Shown here: positions 32,834-42,057 of the stretch, one piece after another
Layout of the letters: each line of letters starts with the position of its first letter
Position numbering within the stretch: position 1 is the stretch's first letter
Origin: Ferrovibrio terrae_A
Lineage (GTDB): Bacteria > Pseudomonadota > Alphaproteobacteria > Ferrovibrionales > Ferrovibrionaceae
Reading direction: 5' to 3'
Length of the DNA stretch: 64,000 nucleotides
NCBI RefSeq assembly: GCF_943372915.1
Contig: NZ_CALSAN010000024.1
Location: 1 to 64,000 of the forward strand
Notes under the pieces: model-generated
The model's database searches: none
The model's input: only the letters and a program-made list of their open reading frames with translations
What the model was told of the DNA's origin: nothing
Made by a program: the position numbers and the translations under genes

Positions 32834-33889
32834 ATGACCTCTCCCAACCTCCAGCGCCGTCATCGGAAAACCCTGGCTTATGTTCTGGCGGTTTCGGCCT
32901 TCGCCGGGGCGATTTATGGCGGTGTCATCACCTACATTCTCGCTTATGCCGAGCCGCATGAACTGCTGGAAGACATCATCCGCGGCATACTCCGTGGCAT
33001 ATTCACCGGCCTGATGATCGGCGGCCTGATCGGCTGGTTCGACATCTTCCTGGTCAACACCGGCCGGGCACGGCTGCGCCGGCTGCCCTTCCTGTGGCTG
33101 ATCCTGCTCAAGGGGATCTATTACAGCGGCGCCATCCTGGGCAGCATCTGGCTGGGCGGACAATTGTTCAGGATCGACGGCGACCCGGGCACCGGCTTCA
33201 ACCGCACAACCATCATCACGGTCATCTTCGCCCTGATCTTCAGCACGATCTTCTCGTTCATGATGGAGATGTCGCAGCTGCTCGGGCCGGGCGTGCTGCG
33301 CGACGTGCTGCGCGGCCGTTATCACCACCCGCGCCGGGAAAAACGCCTGTTCGTCTTCTTCGACATGCGCGGCTCGACCGCCATCGCCGAGCGGATCGGG
33401 GACCTGGCCTTTCACCGCCTGCTCAACCGGTTCTTTTCCGATCTTACCGAACCGGTGCTGAGCTGGCGCGGCGTGATCCACAAATATGTCGGCGACGAGA
33501 TGATCGTGACCTGGCCGCTGGACGGCAGCCGGGACTCCTCGGGCGCCTTTGCCGCCGTAGCCGAGGCCCATGCCCGGCTGGACAGCCTGCGTGAGGACTA
33601 TCTGCACGAATTCGGCGTTGCCCCGCAATTCCGCGCCGTGCTGCATGCCGGCGAGGTGGTGACCGGCGAAATGGGTGAAGTGAAGCGGGAAATCGTCCTG
33701 CTGGGCGATACGATCAACACCACGTCCCGCATCGAACAGCTCGCCAAAAGCCTGCCCGAACACGCCACCATCGCCTCGGCCGAAGCGATTGCGGCCACCC
33801 CGCTGCCGCCGGGTCTTACCGCAGCCCCGCTGGGGCAGTTCTCGCTCCCGGGCAAAAGCACTGCTATAAACCTGTTCGCCGTCTCCTAA
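32834..33889 (+). CDS. Membrane-anchored class III adenylate/guanylate cyclase
   Basis: A 351-residue protein. Four transmembrane helices fill residues 15-155 (including LAYVLAVSAFAGAIYGGVIT and IITVIFALIFSTIFSFMM). The cyclase domain begins near 170: metal-binding Asp in FVFFDMRGSTAIAER, the second Asp in HKYVGDEMIVTW, and the transition-state Asn and Arg in LLGDTINTTSRIEQLA. All catalytic residues look present, so cAMP (or cGMP) synthesis is likely. The membrane part has no recognised sensor. The ATG at 32834 lies after the carboxypeptidase terminator; the gene probably has its own promoter. Confidence 0.9.
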   Translation: MTSPNLQRRHRKTLAYVLAVSAFAGAIYGGVITYILAYAEPHELLEDIIRGILRGIFTGLMIGGLIGWFDIFLVNTGRARLRRLPFLWLILLKGIYYSGAILGSIWLGGQLFRIDGDPGTGFNRTTIITVIFALIFSTIFSFMMEMSQLLGPGVLRDVLRGRYHHPRREKRLFVFFDMRGSTAIAERIGDLAFHRLLNRFFSDLTEPVLSWRGVIHKYVGDEMIVTWPLDGSRDSSGAFAAVAEAHARLDSLREDYLHEFGVAPQFRAVLHAGEVVTGEMGEVKREIVLLGDTINTTSRIEQLAKSLPEHATIASAEAIAATPLPPGLTAAPLGQFSLPGKSTAINLFAVS

Positions 33890-34098
33890 TTTGCCATCTT
33901 CCAGGCAACAAAAAAGTTTGAGGAAATGCCCGTCTTTGCGCTGCTGACAAGCTGCTGTCGGTTGGCTATTTTTGCCTCCGCCCGAAGCCCTGATTTGCCG
34001 TCCCGCACTGCGGATGGCATGGCATCCCGCCCCTTGGTTGCTTCCCTCTGTCTGGTCGCCCAGACCGACAGGACGGCATAACCAAAAGAGGATCGAGG

Positions 34099-35334
34099 GT
34101 GATGCCCCTATCTAATCCAAGCATGGCTTTTGTGGCCTTCCGTGTCCTGCTGCCGTTCGCCTGCGGCTATTTCATGTCTTACCTGTTCCGCAGCGTGAAT
34201 GCGGTAATCGCGCCGAACCTGCAGCGCGACCTCGGCATCGGCGCCGCCGATCTCGGTACCCTGACGGCGGCCTACTTCGTCACCTTCTCGCTGTTCCAGC
34301 TGCCGCTCGGCATCCTGCTCGACCGCTTCGGCCCACGCCGGGTACAGGCCTGCCTGCTGCTCTCGGCGGCCCTGGGCGCCGTGGTGTTTGCCATCGGCAG
34401 TGGCCTGACCCATCTGGTGATCGGCCGCGCCCTGGTTGGCCTGGGCGTCGCCGGCGGCCTGATGTCGGCGATGAAGGCCATCGCCCTCTGGCTGCCGAAA
34501 GAACGCTGGGCGCTGGCCAATGGCGTGTTCATGACGGCCGGGGGCCTCGGCGCACTGGCCGCCACCCTGCCGGTCGAGCTGGCGCTGGAGCACTATCACT
34601 GGACGGCGCTGTTCTGGGGCCTGGCGACCCTGACCCTCATCGCGTCCACCCTGATCTTCTTCGTCGTGCCCGAACGGGAAGCGGCACCGACCGCGACCAC
34701 CAGCCTGGGCCAGCAACTGCGCGAATGCGGCCAGTTCCTGATGGATGCGCGGTTCTGGCGCATTGCGCCGGTGTCGATGATGGGCATGGCCAGCGGCATG
34801 TCGATCCAGGGCCTGTGGGCCGGGCCCTATCTGCGCGATGTCGGCGGGCTGGACCGTGCCGCCACCGCCCAGGTGCTGTTCATTGTCGCTGCCGCACTCA
34901 CGGCCGGCTTCACGCTCACCGGCATCGCCGCCGACCGGCTGCAGCGCCGCGGGATCCCGCTGGGCCGCACTATGGTGTGGGGCGTGGTGTTCTATGCCGG
35001 CGTGCTCGCCGTGCTGGCCGGTGGCTGGACGCCGACCAACCCGCTGCTGTGGATCGCCTTCGGAATCCTGAGCAACACCACCGTGCTGGCCTATCCGATC
35101 CTGAGCGGGCAGTTCACGCCTGAACAGGCCGGACGGGTCAATACGCTGCTGAACGGCGTGGTGTTCGGCTTCACCTTCTTCGCCCAGGCCGGCATGGGCT
35201 GGCTGATCGCGCTGTGGCCGCGCGGCGACAACGGCAACTATCCGCTGCAGGCCTATCAGTGGACTTTCGGACTGGCGATGGTGCTGCTGCTGCTGGCGCT
35301 GGGCTGGTATCTGGCACCGCGCCGCAAAACCTGA
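34099..35334 (+). CDS. MFS transporter
   Basis: A 411-residue major facilitator with 12 predicted helices. The signature loop between helices 2 and 3 is LLDRFGPRRVQA, preceded by AYFVTFSLFQLPLGI; the sequence RALVGLGVAGGLMSAMKAIALWLP follows in helices 4-5. The first half starts CGYFMSYLFRSVNAVIAPNL. The substrate is unknown; the fold resembles the organophosphate/nitrate-type groups. GTG at 34099 or ATG at 34102, with AGAGGA at 34086-34091. It is convergent with ugd, 2 bp between stops. Confidence 0.87.
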   Translation: MMPLSNPSMAFVAFRVLLPFACGYFMSYLFRSVNAVIAPNLQRDLGIGAADLGTLTAAYFVTFSLFQLPLGILLDRFGPRRVQACLLLSAALGAVVFAIGSGLTHLVIGRALVGLGVAGGLMSAMKAIALWLPKERWALANGVFMTAGGLGALAATLPVELALEHYHWTALFWGLATLTLIASTLIFFVVPEREAAPTATTSLGQQLRECGQFLMDARFWRIAPVSMMGMASGMSIQGLWAGPYLRDVGGLDRAATAQVLFIVAAALTAGFTLTGIAADRLQRRGIPLGRTMVWGVVFYAGVLAVLAGGWTPTNPLLWIAFGILSNTTVLAYPILSGQFTPEQAGRVNTLLNGVVFGFTFFAQAGMGWLIALWPRGDNGNYPLQAYQWTFGLAMVLLLLALGWYLAPRRKT

Positions 35335-35336
35335 CC

Positions 35337-36650
35337 TTACGCGACCGGCGGGCGGCCGACCGAGTAATAGCGGAAGCCCGCCTGCTTCATCTCGGCCGGC
35401 TTGTAGATGTTGCGCAGATCGACCAGCACCGGCTGGCGCAGCAGGGTCTTGAGCCGGTCGAGATCCAGCGCGCGGAACTGGTTCCATTCGGTGATGATCA
35501 CCAGGGCGTCGGCGCCGGTGGCCGCCTCATAGCCGTCGCCGCACCAGACCACGTCCTTCAGCAGCTTCTTCGCCTCATGCATGCCTTCGGGATCGAAGGC
35601 GCGGATGGTGGCGCCGGCCGCCTGCAGCGCCGGCAGGATCTCCAGGCTGGGGCTGTCGCGCATGTCGTCGGTTTCCGGCTTGAAGGTCAGACCGAGCACG
35701 GCAATCGTCTTGCCCTTCACGGAACCACCGCAGGCCGCGATCACCTTGTCGGCCATATGGCTCTTGCGCTTGTCGTTGACCTCGATGACGGTCTCGACAA
35801 TGCGCAGCGGCGCCGCAAACTTGCGGCCGGTCGCTGCCAGGGCATTGGTGTCCTTCGGGAAGCATGAGCCGCCATAGCCGGGGCCGGCATGCAGGAACTT
35901 GCCGCCGATGCGGCCGTCCAGGCCGATGCCGCGTGCCACATCCTGCACGTTCACATTCACCTTCTCGCACAGATCGGCGATCTCGTTGATGAAGGTGATC
36001 TTGGTCGCCAGGAAGGCGTTCGCCGCATACTTGATCAGCTCGGCGGTTTCCAGCGCGGTGAACAGGATCGGCGTTTCGTTGATATAAAGCGGCCGGTACA
36101 GGGCCCGCAGCAGCTCCTTGGCGCGGTCGCTGCCGGCGCCGCAGACCACGCGGTCGGGCCGCATGAAGTCCTCGATGGCGGCACCCTCGCGCAGGAATTC
36201 CGGATTGGAGGCTACCTCGAACTCGGCATCGGGGCGGGTTTCGCGGATAATGCGTTCGACCTCGCGGCCGGTGCCCACCGGCACGGTCGACTTGGTCACC
36301 ACCAGCGTATAGTGGGTCATCGCCTCGGCGATTTCCTTGGCGGCGGCATAGACGTAGGACAGGTCGGCTTCGCCATCGCCGCGGCGCGAGGGCGTGCCGA
36401 CGGCGATAAAGACCGCATCGGCATTGCCGACCGCGGCCTTGATATCCTGGGTGAACGACAAGCGGCCGGCCTTGACGTTGCGCGCCACCAGATCTTCCAG
36501 CCCGGGCTCGAAGATCGGGCTTTCGCCACGCAGCAGGCTGTTGATGCGCTCGGGGTTCTTGTCGACGCAGACGACGCTGTGGCCGAATTCGGAGAAACAG
36601 GTTCCGGACACCAGGCCAACATAGCCGGTGCCGATCATGGCTACGCGCAT
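35337..36650 (-). CDS. ugd: UDP-glucose 6-dehydrogenase
   Basis: A 437-residue enzyme oxidising UDP-glucose to UDP-glucuronate with two NAD. The NAD-binding motif is IGTGYVGLVSGTCFSEFG at the N-terminus. The catalytic cysteine is in GYGGSCFPKDTNAL, and the conserved Lys/Asn block in AANAFLATKITFINEIADL. UDP-glucuronate is a precursor of exopolysaccharide and lipopolysaccharide. It lies 37 bp downstream of galU on the same strand, so the pair forms a glucose-1-phosphate to UDP-glucuronate module. Confidence 0.96.
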   Translation of the reverse strand: MRVAMIGTGYVGLVSGTCFSEFGHSVVCVDKNPERINSLLRGESPIFEPGLEDLVARNVKAGRLSFTQDIKAAVGNADAVFIAVGTPSRRGDGEADLSYVYAAAKEIAEAMTHYTLVVTKSTVPVGTGREVERIIRETRPDAEFEVASNPEFLREGAAIEDFMRPDRVVCGAGSDRAKELLRALYRPLYINETPILFTALETAELIKYAANAFLATKITFINEIADLCEKVNVNVQDVARGIGLDGRIGGKFLHAGPGYGGSCFPKDTNALAATGRKFAAPLRIVETVIEVNDKRKSHMADKVIAACGGSVKGKTIAVLGLTFKPETDDMRDSPSLEILPALQAAGATIRAFDPEGMHEAKKLLKDVVWCGDGYEAATGADALVIITEWNQFRALDLDRLKTLLRQPVLVDLRNIYKPAEMKQAGFRYYSVGRPPVA

Positions 36651-36687
36651 TCTCTACCCCCCGGCACCATGGCCGTCTGCAACAGAC

Positions 36688-37566
36688 TTAAAGCGTTTTG
36701 TAAACCTCGCGGACGATCTCGGCCGCATCCTGGCGCATCTCCTCGCGATCGAGCGCGAAGGCGATGTTGGCATGCAGGAAGCCGATCTTGTCGCCGCAGT
36801 CATAACGGGTGCCACTGAAGCGCAGGCCATGGAACGGCACCTCGCCGATCATGCGGGCCAGCGCATCGGTCAGCTGGATTTCGCCGCCGGCACCGCGCTG
36901 CACCTTGTCGAGATGGTCGAACACCGAGGGCTGCACGATATAGCGGCCGATCACGGCGGTACGGCTGGGGGCCTTGTCCGGGCTCGGCTTTTCCACCAGG
37001 CCCTTCACCTCCACCAGCTTGTCGGCATCCTTGCCGGGATTGATCACGCCATAGCGCTTGGTGTGCTCATGCGGCACATCCATGGCGGCGATCATGTTGC
37101 CGCCGACCTTGTTATAGGCCTCGACCATTTCGGCCAGGCAGCCCTGGTCCGACAGGATCAGGTCGTCGGCCAGCAGCACGGCAAAGGGTTCGTCGCCCAC
37201 CAGCGACTTGGCACAGCGTACGGCATGGCCCAGACCCAGCGGCTCCATCTGGCGCGTGTAGGACACCGCACCGGCCTTGGGCATCCAGCTGTTGATCAGC
37301 TCGAGCATGTCGGTCTTGCTGCGCTCCTTGAGCACGTCTTCCAGCTCGTAGGACCGGTCAAAATGGTCTTCGATCGCCTGCTTGCCACGACCGGTGACGA
37401 AGATGAATTCCTCGATGCCGGCGGCCTGCGCCTCTTCCACGGCATACTGGATCAGCGGCTTGTCGACGACCGGCAGCATTTCCTTCGGCATCGCCTTGGT
37501 GGCGGGCAGGAAACGGGTGCCGAGGCCACCGACGGGAAATACGGCCTTGCGGATCGGGCGAATCAT
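36688..37566 (-). CDS. galU: UTP-glucose-1-phosphate uridylyltransferase
   Basis: A 292-residue enzyme making UDP-glucose from UTP and glucose-1-phosphate. The nucleotide-binding signature is VFPVGGLGTRFLPATKAMPK, followed by EMLPVVDKPLIQYAVEEA. The active-site block FAVLLADDLIL and the sugar-binding VKGLVEKPSPDKAPS are present. Length matches the family. The start at 37566 (MIRPIRKAVFP) is supported by homology; the ribosome-binding site is weak, with only a purine-rich AAGAAAG upstream. It is divergent from the enoyl-CoA hydratase over a 239-bp region. Confidence 0.96.
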   Translation of the reverse strand: MIRPIRKAVFPVGGLGTRFLPATKAMPKEMLPVVDKPLIQYAVEEAQAAGIEEFIFVTGRGKQAIEDHFDRSYELEDVLKERSKTDMLELINSWMPKAGAVSYTRQMEPLGLGHAVRCAKSLVGDEPFAVLLADDLILSDQGCLAEMVEAYNKVGGNMIAAMDVPHEHTKRYGVINPGKDADKLVEVKGLVEKPSPDKAPSRTAVIGRYIVQPSVFDHLDKVQRGAGGEIQLTDALARMIGEVPFHGLRFSGTRYDCGDKIGFLHANIAFALDREEMRQDAAEIVREVYKTL

Positions 37567-37805
37567 GCGGCAGGGACTTTCTTGTTGTTGGGCGGTGGGC
37601 GATTCGGGCCCGGGCCACTTCGCGGTTTTACGCTGCCGCCCCACCTTCATGCAACTGGGGCGACCCGGCCCGGGTCGCCTTTCATCGCCCGGTAATGGGG
37701 CGGAAATGCGGCCCGGAACCGGCATTGTCCGGGCGACCTTTCCCTGCACGGCCACGCACCCTATCATGGCCGCCAACCTGTTAAAAAAATGCCCCGGAGA
37801 CGCCC

Positions 37806-38612
37806 GTGTCAGCCGCAGCCGATCTCAAACCCGCCGATGGTCCTGTCCTCCGCGCCCAGCCCGAGGTCGGCATCCTCCGCCTGACCCTGAACCGGCCCAA
37901 GGCCTATAACAGCCTCTCCACCGGGATGATGGCCGCCCTGCAGGCCGAGCTGGATGCGGCAAAGGCCGACCGCAGTGTCAAAGCGGTGATCATTGCCGCC
38001 AACGGCCCCGGCTTCTGCGCCGGCCATGACCTGAAGGAAGTGCGCGCCAATCCCGGACGACAGAATTACGAAGCCCTGTTCCGCCAGTGCTCGATGCTGA
38101 TGCAGTCCATTGTCGCCCTGCCCCAGCCGGTGATTGCCCAGGTGCATGGCGTGGCCTCGGCCGCCGGCTGCCAGCTGGTCGCGAGCTGCGACCTGGCCGT
38201 GGCCGCCGACACCGCGCGCTTCGCCACGCCGGGCGTCAATATCGGGCTGTTCTGCTCGACGCCGATGGTGGCGCTGTCACGCAACGTGTCGCGCAAGCAT
38301 GCCATGGAAATGCTGCTGACCGGCGACCTGCTGCCGGCCGCGCGCGCCGCCGAGATCGGCCTGGTCAACCGCGTGGTCCCCGAAAGCGCCCTGTCAGAAA
38401 CCGCCCTGGCGCTGGCCGGGCAGATCGCCGCCAAGTCGCCGCTGACCGTGAAGATCGGCAAGGAAGCCTTCTACCGCCAGCTCGATATGCCGCTGGCGCA
38501 GGCCTATGACTATGCCAGTCGGGTGATGACGGAAAACATGCTGGCCCGCGATGCCGAGGAAGGCATCGATGCCTTTATCGAGAAGCGCGATCCGAAATGG
38601 GAAGGGCGTTGA
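37806..38612 (+). CDS. Enoyl-CoA hydratase/isomerase family protein
   Basis: A 268-residue crotonase-fold protein. The oxyanion-hole motifs are GPGFCAGHDLKEV and VHGVASAAGCQLVASCDLAVA. The region LFCSTPMVALSRNVSRKHAMEMLLTGDLLPAARAAEIG, spread over several helices, resembles the ECHDC3 branch, whose members often lack one catalytic glutamate, so hydratase activity should not be assumed. GTG start at 37806 with GGAG at 37796-37799. It heads a forward operon with a CoA-binding protein and metY. Confidence 0.86.
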   Translation: MSAAADLKPADGPVLRAQPEVGILRLTLNRPKAYNSLSTGMMAALQAELDAAKADRSVKAVIIAANGPGFCAGHDLKEVRANPGRQNYEALFRQCSMLMQSIVALPQPVIAQVHGVASAAGCQLVASCDLAVAADTARFATPGVNIGLFCSTPMVALSRNVSRKHAMEMLLTGDLLPAARAAEIGLVNRVVPESALSETALALAGQIAAKSPLTVKIGKEAFYRQLDMPLAQAYDYASRVMTENMLARDAEEGIDAFIEKRDPKWEGR

Positions 38613-38615
38613 GTT

Positions 38616-39119
38616 ATGAGTGCCGTGTTGGAAAAGATCGATCACGACGCCTACGACGATGACTACATCCGCGGCATCCTGCGGCAGGTGAATGTGATCG
38701 CCATGGTGGGCGCCAGCTCGAACTGGAACCGCCCATCGTATTTTGCGATGAAATACCTGCAGCAGAAGGGTTACCGCGTCATCCCGGTCAACCCCAAGGA
38801 TGCCGGCTCGGAAATCCTCGGCGAGAAGATCTATGCGTCGCTGGGCGAGATTCCGGTGAAGGTCGACATGGTCGACTGCTTCCGCAATTCCGACGCCATC
38901 CCGCCGATTGCCGATGAAGCGATCAGGATCGGCGCCAGGGTACTGTGGCTGCAGCTCGGCGTGCGCAATGATGCGGCGGCACAGAAGGCCGAGGCTGCCG
39001 GACTGAAAGTGGTGATGAACCGCTGTCCCAAGATCGAATACGGCCGCCTCAGCCAGGAGATCGGCTGGATGGGCGTCAATACCCGCGTCATCAATTCCAA
39101 ACGCCAGCGTCGGATATAA
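38616..39119 (+). CDS. CoA-binding domain protein (YccU-like)
   Basis: A 167-residue protein with one Rossmann-type CoA-binding domain, similar to YccU and to the CoA-binding part of succinyl-CoA synthetase alpha. Landmarks are VIAMVGASSNWNRPSYFAMK, the dinucleotide-like loop, then GYRVIPVNPKDAGSEILGEK and VLWLQLGVRNDAAAQKAEAA. It lacks the phospho-histidine ligase domain. Its role is unknown. It sits 3 bp after the hydratase and 4 bp before metY, so cotranscription is nearly certain, and a link to CoA or acyl-transfer chemistry is suggested by context. Confidence 0.88.
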   Translation: MSAVLEKIDHDAYDDDYIRGILRQVNVIAMVGASSNWNRPSYFAMKYLQQKGYRVIPVNPKDAGSEILGEKIYASLGEIPVKVDMVDCFRNSDAIPPIADEAIRIGARVLWLQLGVRNDAAAQKAEAAGLKVVMNRCPKIEYGRLSQEIGWMGVNTRVINSKRQRRI

Positions 39120-39123
39120 GATT

Positions 39124-40449
39124 ATGACCGATACGAAGAAGCCCGCCGCTGCCAACCGCGCGGCAGAGAATACCTCGCCTTACGGTTTCGACACCCTGCA
39201 GGTGCATGCCGGCACGGCGCCCGATCCGGTCACCGGCGCGCGCTCGACGCCGATCTACCAGACCACGGCCTTTGTCTTCGAGGATGCCGACCAGGCCGCA
39301 TCGCTGTTCAACCTGCAGAGCTTCGGCAACATCTATACCCGCCTGACCAACCCGACCACGGCGGTGCTGGAGCAGAAGGTGGCCGCACTGGAAAACGGCC
39401 GCGCGGCGACGGCGGTCGCCACCGGCCATGCCTCGCAGCTGGTCGCCTTCCACATGCTGATGAGCCCGGGCGACCATATCGTGGCCTCCAGCAAGCTCTA
39501 TGGCGGCTCGATCACCCAGCTCGGCGTCAGCTTCCAGCGCTTCGACTGGCATACCACCTTTGTCGATCCCGACGATCTTGCCGGTTTTGAGGCGGCCATC
39601 ACGCCGAAAACCAAGGCGATCTATGCCGAGAGCCTGTCCAACCCCGGCGGCGTGATTGCCGATATCGCGGCCCTGGCCGAGATCGCCCATCGCAACGGCA
39701 TTCCGCTGATCATCGACAACACCATGGCCTCGCCGTATCTGTGCCGCCCGATCGAGCATGGCGCCGATATCGTGCTGCATTCGGCCACCAAGTTCCTCGG
39801 CGGTCATGGCAATTCCATGGGCGGCGTGATTGTCGATTCCGGCAAGTTCGACTGGGGCCAGAACGACAAGTTCCCGCATCTGTCCAAGCCCTCGCCGGCC
39901 TATCACGGCCTCACCTTCTGGGAGACCTTCGGCGACATGGCGCTGGCTGTCGCCTGCCGCGTGATCTCGTTGCGCGATCTCGGCCCCGCGATCTCGCCCT
40001 TCAATGCCTTCATGATCCTGACCGGCATGGAGACGCTGAGCCTTCGCATGCGCAAGCATTGCGACAATGCGCTGGCGGTGGCGGAGTTCCTGTCGAAACA
40101 TCCGAAGGTCGCCTGGGTGTCCTATGCCGGCCTGAAGGGCGACCGGTACCACACGCTCGCGCAGCGCTATCTGCCCCTCGGCGCCGGCTCGGTCTTCACC
40201 TTCGGCCTGAAGGGCGGCTATGCGGCCGGGCTGAAATTCGTCGACACCGTGCAGATCTTCTCGCATCTGGCCAATGTGGGCGACACCCGCAGCCTGGTGA
40301 TCCATCCGGCCTCGACCACCCATCGCCAACTCTCGCCTGAGCAGCGCGCGGCGGCCGGCTCCGGCGACGACGTGATCCGGCTCTCCATCGGCATCGAGGA
40401 TGTGGCGGACCTGATGAAGGATCTGGATCGCGCCTTGAACGCGGTGTGA
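39124..40449 (+). CDS. metY: O-acetylhomoserine aminocarboxypropyltransferase
   Basis: A 441-residue PLP enzyme of the Cys/Met metabolism family that makes homocysteine from O-acetylhomoserine and sulfide (or methionine from methanethiol). The PLP lysine is in LHSATKFLGGHGNSMGG. Other landmarks are the N-terminal FDTLQVHAGTAPDPVTGARS, YTRLTNPTTAVLEQKVA and the C-terminal SLVIHPASTTHRQLS. The length of about 430-440 separates MetY from the shorter MetB/MetC. It is the third gene of the operon; the next gene is convergent and starts its stop codon at the adjacent base. Confidence 0.95.
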   Translation: MTDTKKPAAANRAAENTSPYGFDTLQVHAGTAPDPVTGARSTPIYQTTAFVFEDADQAASLFNLQSFGNIYTRLTNPTTAVLEQKVAALENGRAATAVATGHASQLVAFHMLMSPGDHIVASSKLYGGSITQLGVSFQRFDWHTTFVDPDDLAGFEAAITPKTKAIYAESLSNPGGVIADIAALAEIAHRNGIPLIIDNTMASPYLCRPIEHGADIVLHSATKFLGGHGNSMGGVIVDSGKFDWGQNDKFPHLSKPSPAYHGLTFWETFGDMALAVACRVISLRDLGPAISPFNAFMILTGMETLSLRMRKHCDNALAVAEFLSKHPKVAWVSYAGLKGDRYHTLAQRYLPLGAGSVFTFGLKGGYAAGLKFVDTVQIFSHLANVGDTRSLVIHPASTTHRQLSPEQRAAAGSGDDVIRLSIGIEDVADLMKDLDRALNAV

Positions 40450-41655
40450 TTATTCCGCGGCTTGCGCCACAGCTGACGATTCCGCCGCCCGGTCGCGCGG
40501 CAGCAACAGCGCGAAAATGCCGGCACCGGCGGCGGCTACGGCCAGCAGGATGAACAGCATGTCGAGCGTGCCAGTGACGCGGTAGATCACCGGGATCACG
40601 GCAACGCCGAGCGAAGACACGCCCAGCGTCAGCACGAACTTGGCGCCAAATGCCCGGCCGCGCCATTGCGGCGGGGTGTATTTCGCCAGCAGCGAGTTTT
40701 CGGCCGCCTGCCCTGCCACATTGAGGCTGACCATCAGCGCCGCCACCGGCACCAGCGCCGGATGGATCAGCATCATGGCGGTGATGATCACCGGAATCTG
40801 CAACCACTGCACGACGGCATAGACGCTGCGCAGCGCGTAGCGGTCGGCCAGTTCACCGCCGACGATCTGCGAGAATGCTGACGCGGTATAGACCAGCGTG
40901 ACCATGCCGCCGATGCCGAGCATGCTGTCGTTGAACAGGCCCGACAGCCGCGTGTCGAACACCTTGGGCAGCGCGAAGGCGGTCGCCTGGAAGATCAGCC
41001 CGGTGCACAGCATGGTGGCCGACATCACCCAGAAGACGCGCCAGATGTCGCTCTTGCCGGGTGCCGGCGTCGGCACGGCATCCTCGCCGCGATCGAGCAG
41101 GAGGTTGGATTGCCGCGTCCAGACGAAAGCCGCGCCGGTGACCAGGCAGATGATGCCCGGGATGATGAAAGCGGCGCGCCAGCCATAGAGATCGGCGAGG
41201 AAACCGGCGACCAGCGCGGCAGCTGCCGTGCCGACCGAACCGAACACGCCGTTGATGCCGAGCGCACGACCGCGATTGACCGCGTTGCGCACCAGCCAGG
41301 GAATCCCGACCGGATGATAGATCGCGCCGAACAGCCCGATGCCGGCGAGCCCGATGCCGATGGTGAGCGGGGTATCGGCCAGGCCGGTGAGGATCGAACA
41401 GGCGCCGACGCCCAGGAAGAACAGCGCCATCATCCCCGACGCGCTCCACTTGTCGCCCAGCCAGCCGGCCGGCAAAGCGGCGGCGCCGAACAGCACGCTC
41501 ATTGGGATCGACAGCGCGAACAGCGTGTCGTAGCCGAGCCCCCATTCGCGCTCGAGCACCAGCACCACGGTGGCATAGAGCAGCGTGAACAGATGGGAAT
41601 AGGTATGAGCGAGGCTGGAAAACACCAGCGTCAGGAAACCGGCAAAACGGGACAT
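40450..41655 (-). CDS. MFS transporter
   Basis: A 401-residue major facilitator with 12 predicted helices. The N-terminus MSRFAGFLTLVFSSLAHTYS leads into helix 1, and the helix 2-3 loop reads LPAGWLGDKWSASG. Helices 4-5 contain LFGAIYHPVGIPWLVRNAVNRGRA. The proline/histidine motif GAIYHPVG resembles fosmidomycin-resistance-type and related MFS proteins; the substrate is not known. It abuts metY convergently with no spacing, and a 75-bp gap separates it from cutA on the same strand. Confidence 0.86.
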   Translation of the reverse strand: MSRFAGFLTLVFSSLAHTYSHLFTLLYATVVLVLEREWGLGYDTLFALSIPMSVLFGAAALPAGWLGDKWSASGMMALFFLGVGACSILTGLADTPLTIGIGLAGIGLFGAIYHPVGIPWLVRNAVNRGRALGINGVFGSVGTAAAALVAGFLADLYGWRAAFIIPGIICLVTGAAFVWTRQSNLLLDRGEDAVPTPAPGKSDIWRVFWVMSATMLCTGLIFQATAFALPKVFDTRLSGLFNDSMLGIGGMVTLVYTASAFSQIVGGELADRYALRSVYAVVQWLQIPVIITAMMLIHPALVPVAALMVSLNVAGQAAENSLLAKYTPPQWRGRAFGAKFVLTLGVSSLGVAVIPVIYRVTGTLDMLFILLAVAAAGAGIFALLLPRDRAAESSAVAQAAE

Positions 41656-41730
41656 CGAAACGCTCCTGGGGACGCCCTCAGCCTACGCCGACCAGGGCGC
41701 GCGGCAAACCCGAAAAATGTATCGCTGCAA

Positions 41731-42057
41731 TCAACCCGGCTTCGTTTCGCCCAACAGCCAGGCGATATAGTCCGGATTGCCGCCCGCGCCCACGCTGAGC
41801 GGCAGCACGCAGGGCACGCTGTAGCTATGGGCGGCCTTCACCGCCGCCGTGGCGGCTTCGACCAGATCGGGCCGGGTCTTGAGGATCAGCACGGCCTCCT
41901 CGGCTTTTTCCAGTTTTCCCTGCCACCAATACAGGGACCGCATGCCGGGAAGGATGTTGGCGCAGGCGGCGAGCCGCTGGCCCACCACGGCTTCGGCAAT
42001 CGCCTCGGCCTCGGCGGTGCTGGCCGCCGTGCAATAGAGCAGGACGATCTCAGTCAT
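41731..42057 (-). CDS. cutA: Divalent-cation tolerance protein CutA
   Basis: A 108-residue trimeric ferredoxin-like protein. Recognisable parts are TEIVLLYCTAASTAEAEAIA, LAACANILPGMRSLYWWQGK and the block AHSYSVPCVLPLSVGAGGN, where the copper-related cysteine/histidine residues of the family lie. CutA proteins bind divalent metals; the physiological role is debated. The start at 42057 (MTEIVLLY) overlaps the upstream ctaA by 8 bp, so translation is coupled. Confidence 0.93.
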   Translation of the reverse strand: MTEIVLLYCTAASTAEAEAIAEAVVGQRLAACANILPGMRSLYWWQGKLEKAEEAVLILKTRPDLVEAATAAVKAAHSYSVPCVLPLSVGAGGNPDYIAWLLGETKPG

